Below, in pieces: positions 7,841 to 13,939 of a stretch of DNA of 22,261 nucleotides. The notes below the pieces were generated by a model that was not told the origin of the DNA, did no database searches, and saw only the letters and a program-made list of their open reading frames with translations. The DNA comes from JANXVV01 sp038230975 (GTDB lineage: Bacteria > Planctomycetota > Phycisphaerae > Tepidisphaerales > Tepidisphaeraceae), in the NCBI GenBank assembly GCA_038230975.1, contig JBBRMF010000061.1, forward strand, positions 1 to 22,261, in the 5' to 3' direction. The position numbers and the translations under genes were made by a program. Within the stretch, counting starts at the first letter, position 1. Every line of letters starts with the position of its first letter.

Positions 7841-9766
7841 CTATTGCGGTCGGCCCGACAAATCCTTTTTATCGGTCGTTTCAGGTTTCTTCTCTTCGGT
7901 TTTTTCGCCATCCTTCTTTGGGATGATGGGCAACGGCAAATCGGGCAGGCTGGCACCGATTTGCGAAGTGTCATTGGCGGCAGCCTGCGGACGACCGGAA
8001 TCAGGCAGTGCGGGTGCCTCGCGAACATCCTGCTCTACATTCGGCACTTGTTGTAGAACGAATGCCGCCGGCACCTTCTGGCGATCGACCATTGCTTGCA
8101 GGATCGCGACAATATCGCCGTAGTTGAAATGGAATCCTTCATCCGTCGAACCACCCAGGCGCGCGATGAGTTCGCCGACATCCGGCCCACTCAACGCCTC
8201 GACCGTGCTGCGGCGCCCATCTTCGCGATAGAAGATATTGAGCGTCTTAGGTCGATCGACAAGCGTTGAGATCGTCAATCTTGAATTGAAGGCGCTGAAC
8301 GTCGCGGGAGTCTGCATCGCCACCTTGCGCCCGAAGATGGCAACGCGGGGTTGACCGAGCCGTGAGCAGTAGATCATCGGCGGGCCATTCGACACGATCA
8401 AATCCAGAACGAACTCATTTTCCGGATTAAGTTTGGAGCGAATCACCTTGGAGAAAATGTGACCGTCTTCATGCGCGGCCAACACTTTGTAGGCCTCGAT
8501 TCGCACGGGCGATTGCTCGCTATCCAGCAGTTTTGCAATACTCGCATTGATCAACGGGCTATTGGGCAGTTCACCCAGGGTCTGCACCGCGTTGACCTGG
8601 AACGCATGATTCGTCGTTGCCGCAATGAGCACTAATGCGTCTTCTCCGAAACGGTCACCCGCAAACGCCGCCGCCCGGGCCGCGGCGAATTGCACATCCT
8701 GACGCGGGCTGGTCAACAGAGGAGTGAGGAATGGAATCGCCGGTGCCCCGATGGCTTCCCAACAGTAGGAAATATCCATCAGTGGAGCATCTGGTTTCTG
8801 GCATTCATCCACCAGTTCCTTGGCCTTGAGGGAAGCAAAACCGGTATCCGTGTTGAGGTAGAGATGTGTTACCACGCCCAGAAAATGCTGCCAATTGCCA
8901 TTGAATGATCGGGGAACGTAAAGGTGAATATACCCTTCGTCCTGGGCGGCGGCGGTGGGATCTTTAAACGGATCGGGGGTCTGGAAACGGTAGTTGATGC
9001 GCTGCTCAATCTGCCGTGACGCCGCCCACGATGGATTTCGCATGATCAGATGAATGGGTCGATCCGTCGTGACGATCGCTCCGTTGGGAATGACTCCGGT
9101 GCGCAGGCTGACCCGCGAAACGGTTTGCGTTCCGGACGTGGCACCGGCGTACGCGGGGTTTACGAACAGATTGCCCTGCGCCTTGGCAAACTCATTGATG
9201 GCACCGAATGGATCACCAACCCCGTTGATTTTGAGTGAGGTCCGCCACAGCATCGCGTTGGCCAGACTGCTGGTGTTATTGCTGGGAAGCGCCTGCACGA
9301 TGGCATCTGCCTGGTCGCCTTTTCGCGCACCGGGAGGGATGTTCGTAACGACCGAAACGATGGCCACATGCGGGTCTGCCAGCATTTGCTCGGGGGTGAT
9401 TCCCTCATATCCGAACGCTGCCGATCCGACCTTATGTCGCGACATTTCCTTAAGCATCCAGTCGCGAACGGTTGCTGATGAGGTTGAATCCCCCGTACCG
9501 CGCAGACCCGTGACCAGGCCATAGCTTGAAACGGGAAATGGTGTTGTGTTGGCACTGACGGTCAAATCTTTGATCGTCCCCTTCAGAAATACGGGCATCG
9601 CCGGGTCGGCAGGAATGGCGCGATATCGCTCCCTGGGTGCGTCCGGCGCGACCGGTTTAGGGCAACCCGTCAGCGTTGCAAGCCCCATGGCGCAGGCCAT
9701 TGCCATCGCCAGCGGACGGGCGATTTTAGATGCGGTTGCCAGAGTTCCGGGGGTCGGTGCGATCAT
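7841..9766 (-). CDS. FlgI (P-ring)-like lipoprotein with a HEAT-like insertion
   Basis: The product has 641 residues. Residues 1-35 form a lipoprotein signal ending in the lipobox LTGC (Cys35), so the protein should be anchored to a membrane by lipid. Residues about 64-300 resemble the flagellar P-ring protein FlgI: SYGLVTGLRGTGDS at 81-94 matches the family's YGLVVGLNGTGDS, and VVTNIPPGARKGDQADAIVQ at 139-158 matches its LPPFARPGD region. Residues about 335-450 look like HEAT repeats (APAIPFLTPLLTSP, VRIEAYKVLAAHED). Residues about 525-575 (DVGELIARLGG, then DIVAILQAM) resemble the FlgI C-terminus (LVxALNxLG, DLIAILQA), so the repeats appear inserted within the FlgI fold. FlgI itself is an exported protein of about 370 residues without a lipobox. 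The tail after 590 is charged and low-complexity. GGAG lies 10 nt before the start. No other flagellar gene is present, so a flagellar role is not assured. Confidence 0.8.
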   Translation of the reverse strand: MIAPTPGTLATASKIARPLAMAMACAMGLATLTGCPKPVAPDAPRERYRAIPADPAMPVFLKGTIKDLTVSANTTPFPVSSYGLVTGLRGTGDSTSSATVRDWMLKEMSRHKVGSAAFGYEGITPEQMLADPHVAIVSVVTNIPPGARKGDQADAIVQALPSNNTSSLANAMLWRTSLKINGVGDPFGAINEFAKAQGNLFVNPAYAGATSGTQTVSRVSLRTGVIPNGAIVTTDRPIHLIMRNPSWAASRQIEQRINYRFQTPDPFKDPTAAAQDEGYIHLYVPRSFNGNWQHFLGVVTHLYLNTDTGFASLKAKELVDECQKPDAPLMDISYCWEAIGAPAIPFLTPLLTSPRQDVQFAAARAAAFAGDRFGEDALVLIAATTNHAFQVNAVQTLGELPNSPLINASIAKLLDSEQSPVRIEAYKVLAAHEDGHIFSKVIRSKLNPENEFVLDLIVSNGPPMIYCSRLGQPRVAIFGRKVAMQTPATFSAFNSRLTISTLVDRPKTLNIFYREDGRRSTVEALSGPDVGELIARLGGSTDEGFHFNYGDIVAILQAMVDRQKVPAAFVLQQVPNVEQDVREAPALPDSGRPQAAANDTSQIGASLPDLPLPIIPKKDGEKTEEKKPETTDKKDLSGRPQ

Positions 9767-9799
9767 CGGTGTGATTCTCCAGAGACTTCTGTTCAGAGA

Positions 9800-9814
9800 C
9801 GTCCCCGAGGGACG
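9800..9814 (-). promoter_or_regulatory. Leader hairpin before the FlgI-like gene
   Basis: A perfect 6-bp stem (CGTCCC/GGGACG) with a 3-nt loop lies 34 nt upstream of the FlgI-like start. Between hairpin and start there is a 7-nt direct repeat, GTCTCTG on the minus strand (9780-9786 and 9794-9800). It could influence translation or be a piece of the nearby intergenic repeat; no regulator is apparent. Confidence 0.3.
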
Positions 9815-9828
9815 AGTTTATTCAGTTT

Positions 9829-9900
9829 TGTAGCTCGGGTCTACCCACCCACCATCCGTGCCACTCGGCAAATCAGTGGGCAAACACACCCACCCTACAC
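9829..9900. repeat. Degenerate repeat-like intergenic segment
   Basis: The minus strand carries GTAGGGTGGGTG near 9886-9898 and GGTGGGTAGACCCGAGCTA near 9831-9849, with a CCACT..AGTGG stem at 9861-9879 between them. These G-rich strings resemble the dispersed intergenic repeats seen in the other gaps of this window, but here the palindrome is weak. Confidence 0.4.
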
Positions 9901-9910
9901 CTCAACGGAA

Positions 9911-10501
9911 TTAACGCTTTGCCCGCGTTTTTGGCTGGGTGACCACGGCGGGCTCATCGTCGCCATTGCTATCGGCGTTCTTTTCCAAGTGCAGCTGGGC
10001 CTCAATGAACAGTCGGCCTTGTCCCGGCACATCGTAATGCTGTGCATCAATGACGGCCCGGGCTTCGGCGACCAGGTCTTCCAGTGTTTTGAACTGCCGA
10101 TAGACGCTGGCAAAACGAACATACGCCACCTGATCAATCCGCCGCAATCGTTCGGTGACCAGTCGGCCAATCTCATTGCTTGGCACTTCTTTATCAAAGG
10201 TCCGGAAAAGTTCCTCTTCGACTTCATCAACCGCATGCTGCAATGCTTCAGTCTGTACCGGCCGTTTATAGCAGGCCCGCTCCAGGCCCTGCATGATCTT
10301 CGCCCGATCCCAGGGAACCCTGCTGCCGTCCTTCTTCACCACGGTAAGACGTATTTGCTCTTCAATTCGTTCGTAGGTGGTGAACCTTTTTTTGCAGGCC
10401 AGGCATTGCCTCCGTCGGCGAATCGACCGGCCCCCTTCGCAAGCGCGAGAGTCGATCACCTTCAGACTTTCTTTTTCGGCCTGACAAAAAGGGCAGCGCA
10501 T
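9911..10501 (-). CDS. nrdR: Transcriptional repressor NrdR
   Basis: NrdR represses ribonucleotide reductase genes when dATP is plentiful. The N-terminus begins MRCPFCQAEKESLKVIDSRA and forms a zinc ribbon with C3, C6, C33 and C36; it is followed by the invariant CKKRFTTYER. An ATP-cone at about 51-141 (LTVVKKDGSRVPWDRAKIMQ, later RFASVYRQFKTLEDL) senses ATP and dATP. At 196 residues it is about 40 longer than usual; the extra C-terminal tail is basic and low-complexity (KTRAKR). No ribonucleotide reductase gene lies nearby. There is no ribosome binding site, and a promoter consensus sits so close to the ATG that the message may be leaderless. An ATAGTGT string at 10541-10547 just upstream resembles half of an NrdR box, so self-repression is conceivable. 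Confidence 0.95.
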   Translation of the reverse strand: MRCPFCQAEKESLKVIDSRACEGGRSIRRRRQCLACKKRFTTYERIEEQIRLTVVKKDGSRVPWDRAKIMQGLERACYKRPVQTEALQHAVDEVEEELFRTFDKEVPSNEIGRLVTERLRRIDQVAYVRFASVYRQFKTLEDLVAEARAVIDAQHYDVPGQGRLFIEAQLHLEKNADSNGDDEPAVVTQPKTRAKR

Positions 10502-10509
10502 TAAGATAA

Positions 10510-10538
10510 ATTTTAACGATTTGCAGCGGAGAAGGCAA
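10510..10538 (-). promoter_or_regulatory. Putative nrdR promoter, possibly giving a leaderless mRNA
   Basis: On the minus strand TTGCCT (10533-10538) and TAAAAT (10510-10515) are separated by 17 nt, matching 4 of 6 and 5 of 6 consensus bases. The expected start of transcription, about 7 nt beyond the -10 box, falls around 10503, within 2 nt of the nrdR ATG at 10501. Lack of a Shine-Dalgarno sequence agrees with this. Confidence 0.45.
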
Positions 10539-10598
10539 AAATAGTGTGTCGGGTGAATGAATTTCGGGCGTGACCAAACTTCTGGGAAAGCTCAAGCC

Positions 10599-10779
10599 GC
10601 CCGACTTCGCCCCGAAGGGGCGACGGGCTGTAGCCACGGGTGAAGCGAAGTCCGGTGTACCCACTGGACGGAGCGGAACCCGTGGAGGCGACTCGCGGCA
10701 GGCATCGACCCGCGCGGGGCGCGATGCGCAGATCCCACGGGTTTTGCGCCGCCCCGCCAACATGGGCAGGGATGCCCAT
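10599..10779. repeat. Composite palindromic intergenic element
   Basis: This fills most of the nrdR to HD-GYP gap (10502-10808). It contains a GC-rich hairpin at 10599-10628 (inner stem CGCCCC/GGGGCG with a GAA loop), an 8-bp inverted repeat CCACGGGT/ACCCGTGG (10634-10641 with 10678-10685) enclosing a 7-bp stem with one wobble, and ATGGGCA/TGCCCAT (10762-10768 with 10773-10779). The last motif also closes the element at 1836-2014. No gene is visible in this gap. Confidence 0.65.
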
Positions 10780-10808
10780 ACCCCTTCAAACCCGCAGTAT
10801 TTTTAGCG

Positions 10809-12035
10809 TTAAGCCACGGACTTCAGGCCTTCCGGGGAATCCACCGATACTTCAGTCGCCATCTTTTGAACGCACTCGATTTGGCAGTCAACTTCTTGTC
10901 GCAAATCGATTTCCAAAGGGTTCACCCGGGTACCGGTCGGGTTAAAAAGCAGTCGTACGCGCGGACGATTTAAGGAAGGCCGACTTACTTTTGCGACAAT
11001 CCCTTTCCAGCCGGTGTACCGCCCTGCCGTCACGCGGATGTCTGTGCAGACCGGGTAAGGCGCGACGGTTTGCAAAAAAACTTCGACCCCCATGCGGTTT
11101 AAATGCGTACCGGCCAGTTCGCGAATCATCGTCACAACGCGGTCCGGTGCCCAACCGGCGCGGTAAGGTCGGTCGGATGACATGGCATCATAAATATCCG
11201 CCACCGCCGAAACCGCTCCAAAATCGTGGATTTGCAAGGGGAGATTCTGCCCAAGAATCTGATTCCCCTTCAGCCCTCTTGGATAACCACTGCCATCCTG
11301 TTTTTCGTGATGTTGATAGGCCACCTGTGGTGCCAACGGGCCGATGCTCGGGGCCATCGCCTTAATGACTTCAAATCCAAGTGTTGGATGCATCTTGATG
11401 CGGGCAAATTCCTGGGTCGTTGGCCGACCGGGTTTATTCAGGATTTCGGCGTCGATGAAGATCTTGCCGATATCGTGTAGAAAACATCCCATCGCGAATG
11501 ACTTCAGTCGCGACCGGTCCCAGCCCATTTTTTTGGCCAGCACGATCGCCATGATCGTCACATCGATCGAATGCTGGAACGTGTACGAGTCGTGTGTCTT
11601 GATGGAGTTCAAACCAACGAGAATCTCACGGTTCATGAGCTGATCGAGGAACTGGTCCACATCTGCCGAAAGCGCTCCGACGCCGGTCCCCGACCGAAGC
11701 GTATCGGCAAACCGTTCGGATCGGAGATGCTCCTGCATCTCCTCGACGGAAGACTTTCTAAGGTCCTTGCACATCTGGCCGACGTGCTCGAAAGAATGTG
11801 AAAGATTGTGAACCGCCTTGGCCCGCGACTCCGGTGAAACCGGTTCCGGGGCTTCAATGTCAGAAGTGTCCGGATCATTGACATAGACTGCCCGCAACCC
11901 AATCCGGGCAAGCTTTTCCAGGTACTTCGCGCTGAGCTTTACCCCGCGTTGAAGAAGCGGCTGCCCGCCTTCACCGTAAATGGTTTCACCCAATTCGGAA
12001 TCCGTTTCGATGTTGGCCAGATCACGAAGTTGCAT
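10809..12035 (-). CDS. HD-GYP domain cyclic di-GMP phosphodiesterase
   Basis: The product has 408 residues. The catalytic HD-GYP domain covers about 140-320: HDIGK at 187-191 (metal-binding His and Asp), HHEKQDGSGYP at 242-252 with the GYP triad at 250-252, and the downstream VADIYDAMSSDRPYR at 278-291. Such enzymes hydrolyse c-di-GMP. The N-terminal 60 residues (GETIYGEGGQPLLQRGVKLS) match the short N-terminal domain often found in front of HD-GYP domains. The C-terminal part, about 320-408, is rich in β-strands and is not part of the catalytic core; I do not recognise it. No membrane segment or receiver domain is present, so it should be cytoplasmic. It begins 11 nt after the PilZ stop, so a c-di-GMP receptor and a c-di-GMP hydrolase are produced together. 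Confidence 0.92.
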   Translation of the reverse strand: MQLRDLANIETDSELGETIYGEGGQPLLQRGVKLSAKYLEKLARIGLRAVYVNDPDTSDIEAPEPVSPESRAKAVHNLSHSFEHVGQMCKDLRKSSVEEMQEHLRSERFADTLRSGTGVGALSADVDQFLDQLMNREILVGLNSIKTHDSYTFQHSIDVTIMAIVLAKKMGWDRSRLKSFAMGCFLHDIGKIFIDAEILNKPGRPTTQEFARIKMHPTLGFEVIKAMAPSIGPLAPQVAYQHHEKQDGSGYPRGLKGNQILGQNLPLQIHDFGAVSAVADIYDAMSSDRPYRAGWAPDRVVTMIRELAGTHLNRMGVEVFLQTVAPYPVCTDIRVTAGRYTGWKGIVAKVSRPSLNRPRVRLLFNPTGTRVNPLEIDLRQEVDCQIECVQKMATEVSVDSPEGLKSVA

Positions 12036-12046
12036 ACGGGTCAGCG

Positions 12047-12451
12047 CTATGCTTTCACGGATTCCCCAACGATTACAGTTGCGGATTTCGGACGCGATTC
12101 TCCGAACTTTTCAAATAACCCACCGACAATGTATTGGTTCTTGCCCGCTTCCTGGCATCGAACGACGCGATAGACGACGGTGATATTGCCATTCCCACCT
12201 TCGAAGACGATCACGAAAAGGCTTCCTTTTTCGATCAGATCATGGATCAGAAGCCCAATTCCCCCAACGGAAATGTCGCGAATCCACACTTTCCCGCTTA
12301 CGGTCTTATGATCGGCTTTCCAGCAGGTGACCGTTGCCCGCACGCGCAACCCGACGCGCGGGGCGACCCGCTCCTCGGAATCGCGACCGCAGGTCGCATC
12401 GGAACGCAGATGATCCAAAATCGCGGAGAATTGTTCGGCGGAAAGTGCCAT
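12047..12451 (-). CDS. PilZ domain c-di-GMP receptor
   Basis: This is a 134-residue single-domain protein. The two PilZ ligand motifs are present: RxxxR at R28-R32 (ERVAPR) and DxSxxG at D59-G64 (RDISVGG). The β-barrel is followed by a hydrophobic strand (SLFVIVFEGG) and a short C-terminal extension. These motifs bind c-di-GMP, so the protein is a likely receptor. PilZ proteins often control pili, motility or polysaccharide secretion, and here the gene lies between a Flp pilin gene and an HD-GYP phosphodiesterase, which points to surface behaviour. The ATG at 12451 has only a weak, distant GAGG. The 130 bp between it and the pilin gene carry two small hairpins. Confidence 0.88.
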   Translation of the reverse strand: MALSAEQFSAILDHLRSDATCGRDSEERVAPRVGLRVRATVTCWKADHKTVSGKVWIRDISVGGIGLLIHDLIEKGSLFVIVFEGGNGNITVVYRVVRCQEAGKNQYIVGGLFEKFGESRPKSATVIVGESVKA

Positions 12452-12514
12452 GGTGCAGGGAAGTCCTCGCGGCTTTCTCGATCAGGCCTTCACGCGATGA
12501 AGCCACCGCCCCAC

Positions 12515-12575
12515 CGAAACCATGTTTCGATGAAGCAGCGGGCTCTCTCGCGATCCTCACGGCGATAGACGTGAG
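12515..12575. other. Two small hairpins between the pilin and PilZ genes
   Basis: Perfect 6-bp stems occur at 12515-12529 (CGAAAC/GTTTCG, 3-nt loop) and 12556-12575 (CTCACG/CGTGAG, 8-nt loop). The second begins 11 nt after the pilin stop. Neither is followed by a T-run. They could set the 3' end of an abundant pilin message, with reduced read-through into PilZ. Confidence 0.3.
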
Positions 12576-12585
12576 AAAATTTCCG

Positions 12586-12756
12586 TTACATGGAGCTGTT
12601 CAAGCTCTGCCAGCGGGCCAGCACTTTGCCACCCACGGACGTAATGACCGCAATAGCCGCCACCACAATCAGCCCGGCGATCAATGCGTATTCCAGCACT
12701 TCGCCACCCTGCTCATCACGGATCAAACTCTTCAACAGTGTGTTCAGATTCTTCAC
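12586..12756 (-). CDS. Flp-family type IVb pilin, GTG start
   Basis: Reading the minus strand from a GTG gives a 56-residue product with the shape of a Flp prepilin: a basic leader (VKNLNTLLKSLIRDEQG), then GEVLEYALIAG, a hydrophobic helix (LIVVAAIAVITSVG) and a short hydrophilic tail. The prepilin peptidase site would fall between G17 and G18, which places the conserved Glu-Tyr pair at mature positions 5-6 and leaves a 39-residue pilin. AGGAG stands 5 nt before the GTG, so the start is well supported despite the rare codon. Flp pilins are polymerised by Tad-type secretion machines in the cell envelope. No tad, cpa or prepilin peptidase gene is in the window, so the machine must be elsewhere or absent. 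The next genes downstream are PilZ and HD-GYP. Confidence 0.88.
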   Translation of the reverse strand: MKNLNTLLKSLIRDEQGGEVLEYALIAGLIVVAAIAVITSVGGKVLARWQSLNSSM

Positions 12757-12784
12757 AGTCTCTCCTAAAATGGCTCAGGAATCG

Positions 12785-12798
12785 GGCGCAGATGCGCC
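12785..12798 (-). terminator. Short hairpin before the pilin gene
   Basis: GGCGC and GCGCC form a 5-bp GC stem with a 4-nt loop, located between the 57-aa gene and the Flp pilin gene. It has no T-run and lies about 20 nt above the pilin ribosome binding site, so it might protect the 5' end of a pilin transcript rather than terminate the previous one. Confidence 0.3.
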
Positions 12799-12826
12799 AG
12801 GCCGTCCCCAAGGTATGAATCAATTT

Positions 12827-13000
12827 TTACTTGGCAGTATGAGTCGGCGCGGTCGAATGCACGATCGCCTGGGGTGTCGAAACGCGCGTGTCCGCGTCAT
12901 TAGGCTCCTCGGCGTTCACAATGCAAATCGTGGCGATGCTGGCAGCGCCAAACGCGATAAAAAGCAACTTGGTCCGTTTACTGACAACTCGTTTCGTCAT
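12827..13000 (-). CDS. Small exported or membrane-anchored protein, 57 residues
   Basis: This small gene begins with ATG, with GGGAG 6 nt upstream, and encodes MTKRVVSKRTKLLFIAFGAA at its start. The basic N-terminus followed by a hydrophobic stretch (LLFIAFGAASIATICIVNA, about 12-30) looks like a signal peptide or a single membrane anchor, with possible cleavage after VNA (residue 30). The remaining 27 residues are polar and rich in Thr, Pro and His, with no recognisable motif. It lies 36 bp after the coiled-coil gene and about 70 bp before the Flp pilin gene on the same strand, so a link to the pilus or envelope is suggested by position only. The strong ribosome binding site and ordinary composition argue that it is a real gene. 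Confidence 0.72.
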   Translation of the reverse strand: MTKRVVSKRTKLLFIAFGAASIATICIVNAEEPNDADTRVSTPQAIVHSTAPTHTAK

Positions 13001-13036
13001 CACTTTCTCCCAAAAAATTTTTCCTCAACTCGTTAT

Positions 13037-13501
13037 CTACACATGCGAACTTGAAAGATTGCGTCCGGCGAGCAATGCATTGAGGTCGGCCAAGGCTGTT
13101 TCATCGTCACCGCTGGGGAGCTTCGATTGATATTCATCGCGCTCCTGCGTCAGGTGATCGATCTGGGTGGACTGAATCTCCAAGCGGTTCGCCTGAGCCT
13201 CCAACTTTTGATTCAAGGCTGCAAGGCGCACCGCTTGCCGATCCGCAAGCGCTTCCGTCTGCTCACGCATGGCGACCACTTCGGCGAACTGCACTTCGAG
13301 GCTGTCAAGCTGTTGGCGACGTTCCTGCAACTCCTGCAGGCGCACACCCAGTTCAATTTCTCGTTCCGTGGTCAGTGAACATTGAGTGGCCAATGCCTGT
13401 TGAAGCCGTTCGATTTTTTCAGCGTCAGTTTGGATCTGGTCGCCCTGTTGCGTGATCAGTTCCTGCGCTGCTTTCAAGGCAGTTGCGAAGCACTTTTGCA
13501 T
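13037..13501 (-). CDS. Coiled-coil protein of unknown function
   Basis: The product is about 154 residues, almost entirely α-helical and rich in Gln, Glu, Leu and Arg. From about residue 15 to 135 the heptad pattern (KIERLQQALATQ, ERRQQLDSLEVQFAEVVAMR, LEIQSTQIDHLTQERDEYQS) predicts a long coiled coil. No enzymatic motif, signal peptide or membrane segment is present, so it is probably a cytoplasmic scaffold or adaptor. The start is uncertain: ATG 13501 is chosen because GGA stands at a reasonable distance, but ATG 13513 and a GTG at 13537 are in frame. It is the first gene of a minus-strand run with the 57-aa protein, the Flp pilin, PilZ and HD-GYP genes. Membership in one functional group is inference from order alone. 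Confidence 0.7.
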   Translation of the reverse strand: MQKCFATALKAAQELITQQGDQIQTDAEKIERLQQALATQCSLTTEREIELGVRLQELQERRQQLDSLEVQFAEVVAMREQTEALADRQAVRLAALNQKLEAQANRLEIQSTQIDHLTQERDEYQSKLPSGDDETALADLNALLAGRNLSSSHV

Positions 13502-13537
13502 AACCCTGTCCATCCCTGAATTAATGAATCCGTCCAC

Positions 13538-13788
13538 TACATGTCAAAGTTGCCGCGAGACGATTATCTGTATTGGTTTCGGCTGATTCGGATGCTTGCT
13601 GAATAACAATGCGAGAATTCACGAGGAAGGTATGCGTTCGGGCTCCAAGAACGATGTCTTGGTTTACTCCCTCTCCGCTCTGTCTCCGCAATCTCCGCGT
13701 CTCCGGGTTGCATTTTGAGCTTGGCCGGAAGTTTAGTCACACCCCAGCGGACCTAGAGCGTTTCGCACGATGGTGTAGCGACATCACT
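13538..13788. other. Intergenic stretch, no gene seen
   Basis: Together with the inverted repeat that follows, this is the largest gene-free gap (13538-13939). It carries an irregular run of the heptamer TCTCCGC at 13672-13678, 13683-13689 and 13692-13698, with a variant at 13700-13706. No RNA gene or convincing promoter was recognised. Confidence 0.5.
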
Positions 13789-13876
13789 GGGTGCCACGGG
13801 TCGCGGTACTCCCAGACCTGTGCTCTTCTGGCGCGGGATGAACACCGGTCACGGAGTACCGCGACCCGTGGCACCC
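13789..13876. repeat. Perfect 24-bp inverted repeat
   Basis: Arms 13789-13812 and 13853-13876 are exact reverse complements, sharing the core GCCACGGGTCGCGGTACTCC. The 40-nt spacer adds an imperfect inner stem (GACC near 13814 with GGTC near 13847). The element lies 63 nt after the stop of the last ATP-grasp gene of the polysaccharide operon. It could terminate that long operon or be a dispersed palindrome that landed there. Confidence 0.8.
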
Positions 13877-13939
13877 GACCTCGGTCAACCTACCAACCTG
13901 AAAAATGCTCTAAACGCGCCCAATCTGCCGAGTCGCAAT

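Noticed and set aside
10513..10806. Short open frames in the nrdR to HD-GYP gap on both strands
   Set aside because: They coincide with the palindromic element, overlap each other on both strands and have Arg/Pro/Gly-rich products with no ribosome binding site.
12306..12568. Overlapping open frames across the PilZ start (plus 12134-12568, minus 12306-12560)
   Set aside because: They overlap the PilZ gene in other frames and have no recognisable domain or start signal.
13672..13706. Possible CRISPR or tandem repeat from recurring TCTCCGC
   Set aside because: Only four short copies with uneven spacing of 8 to 11 nt; no repeat-spacer structure and no cas genes.
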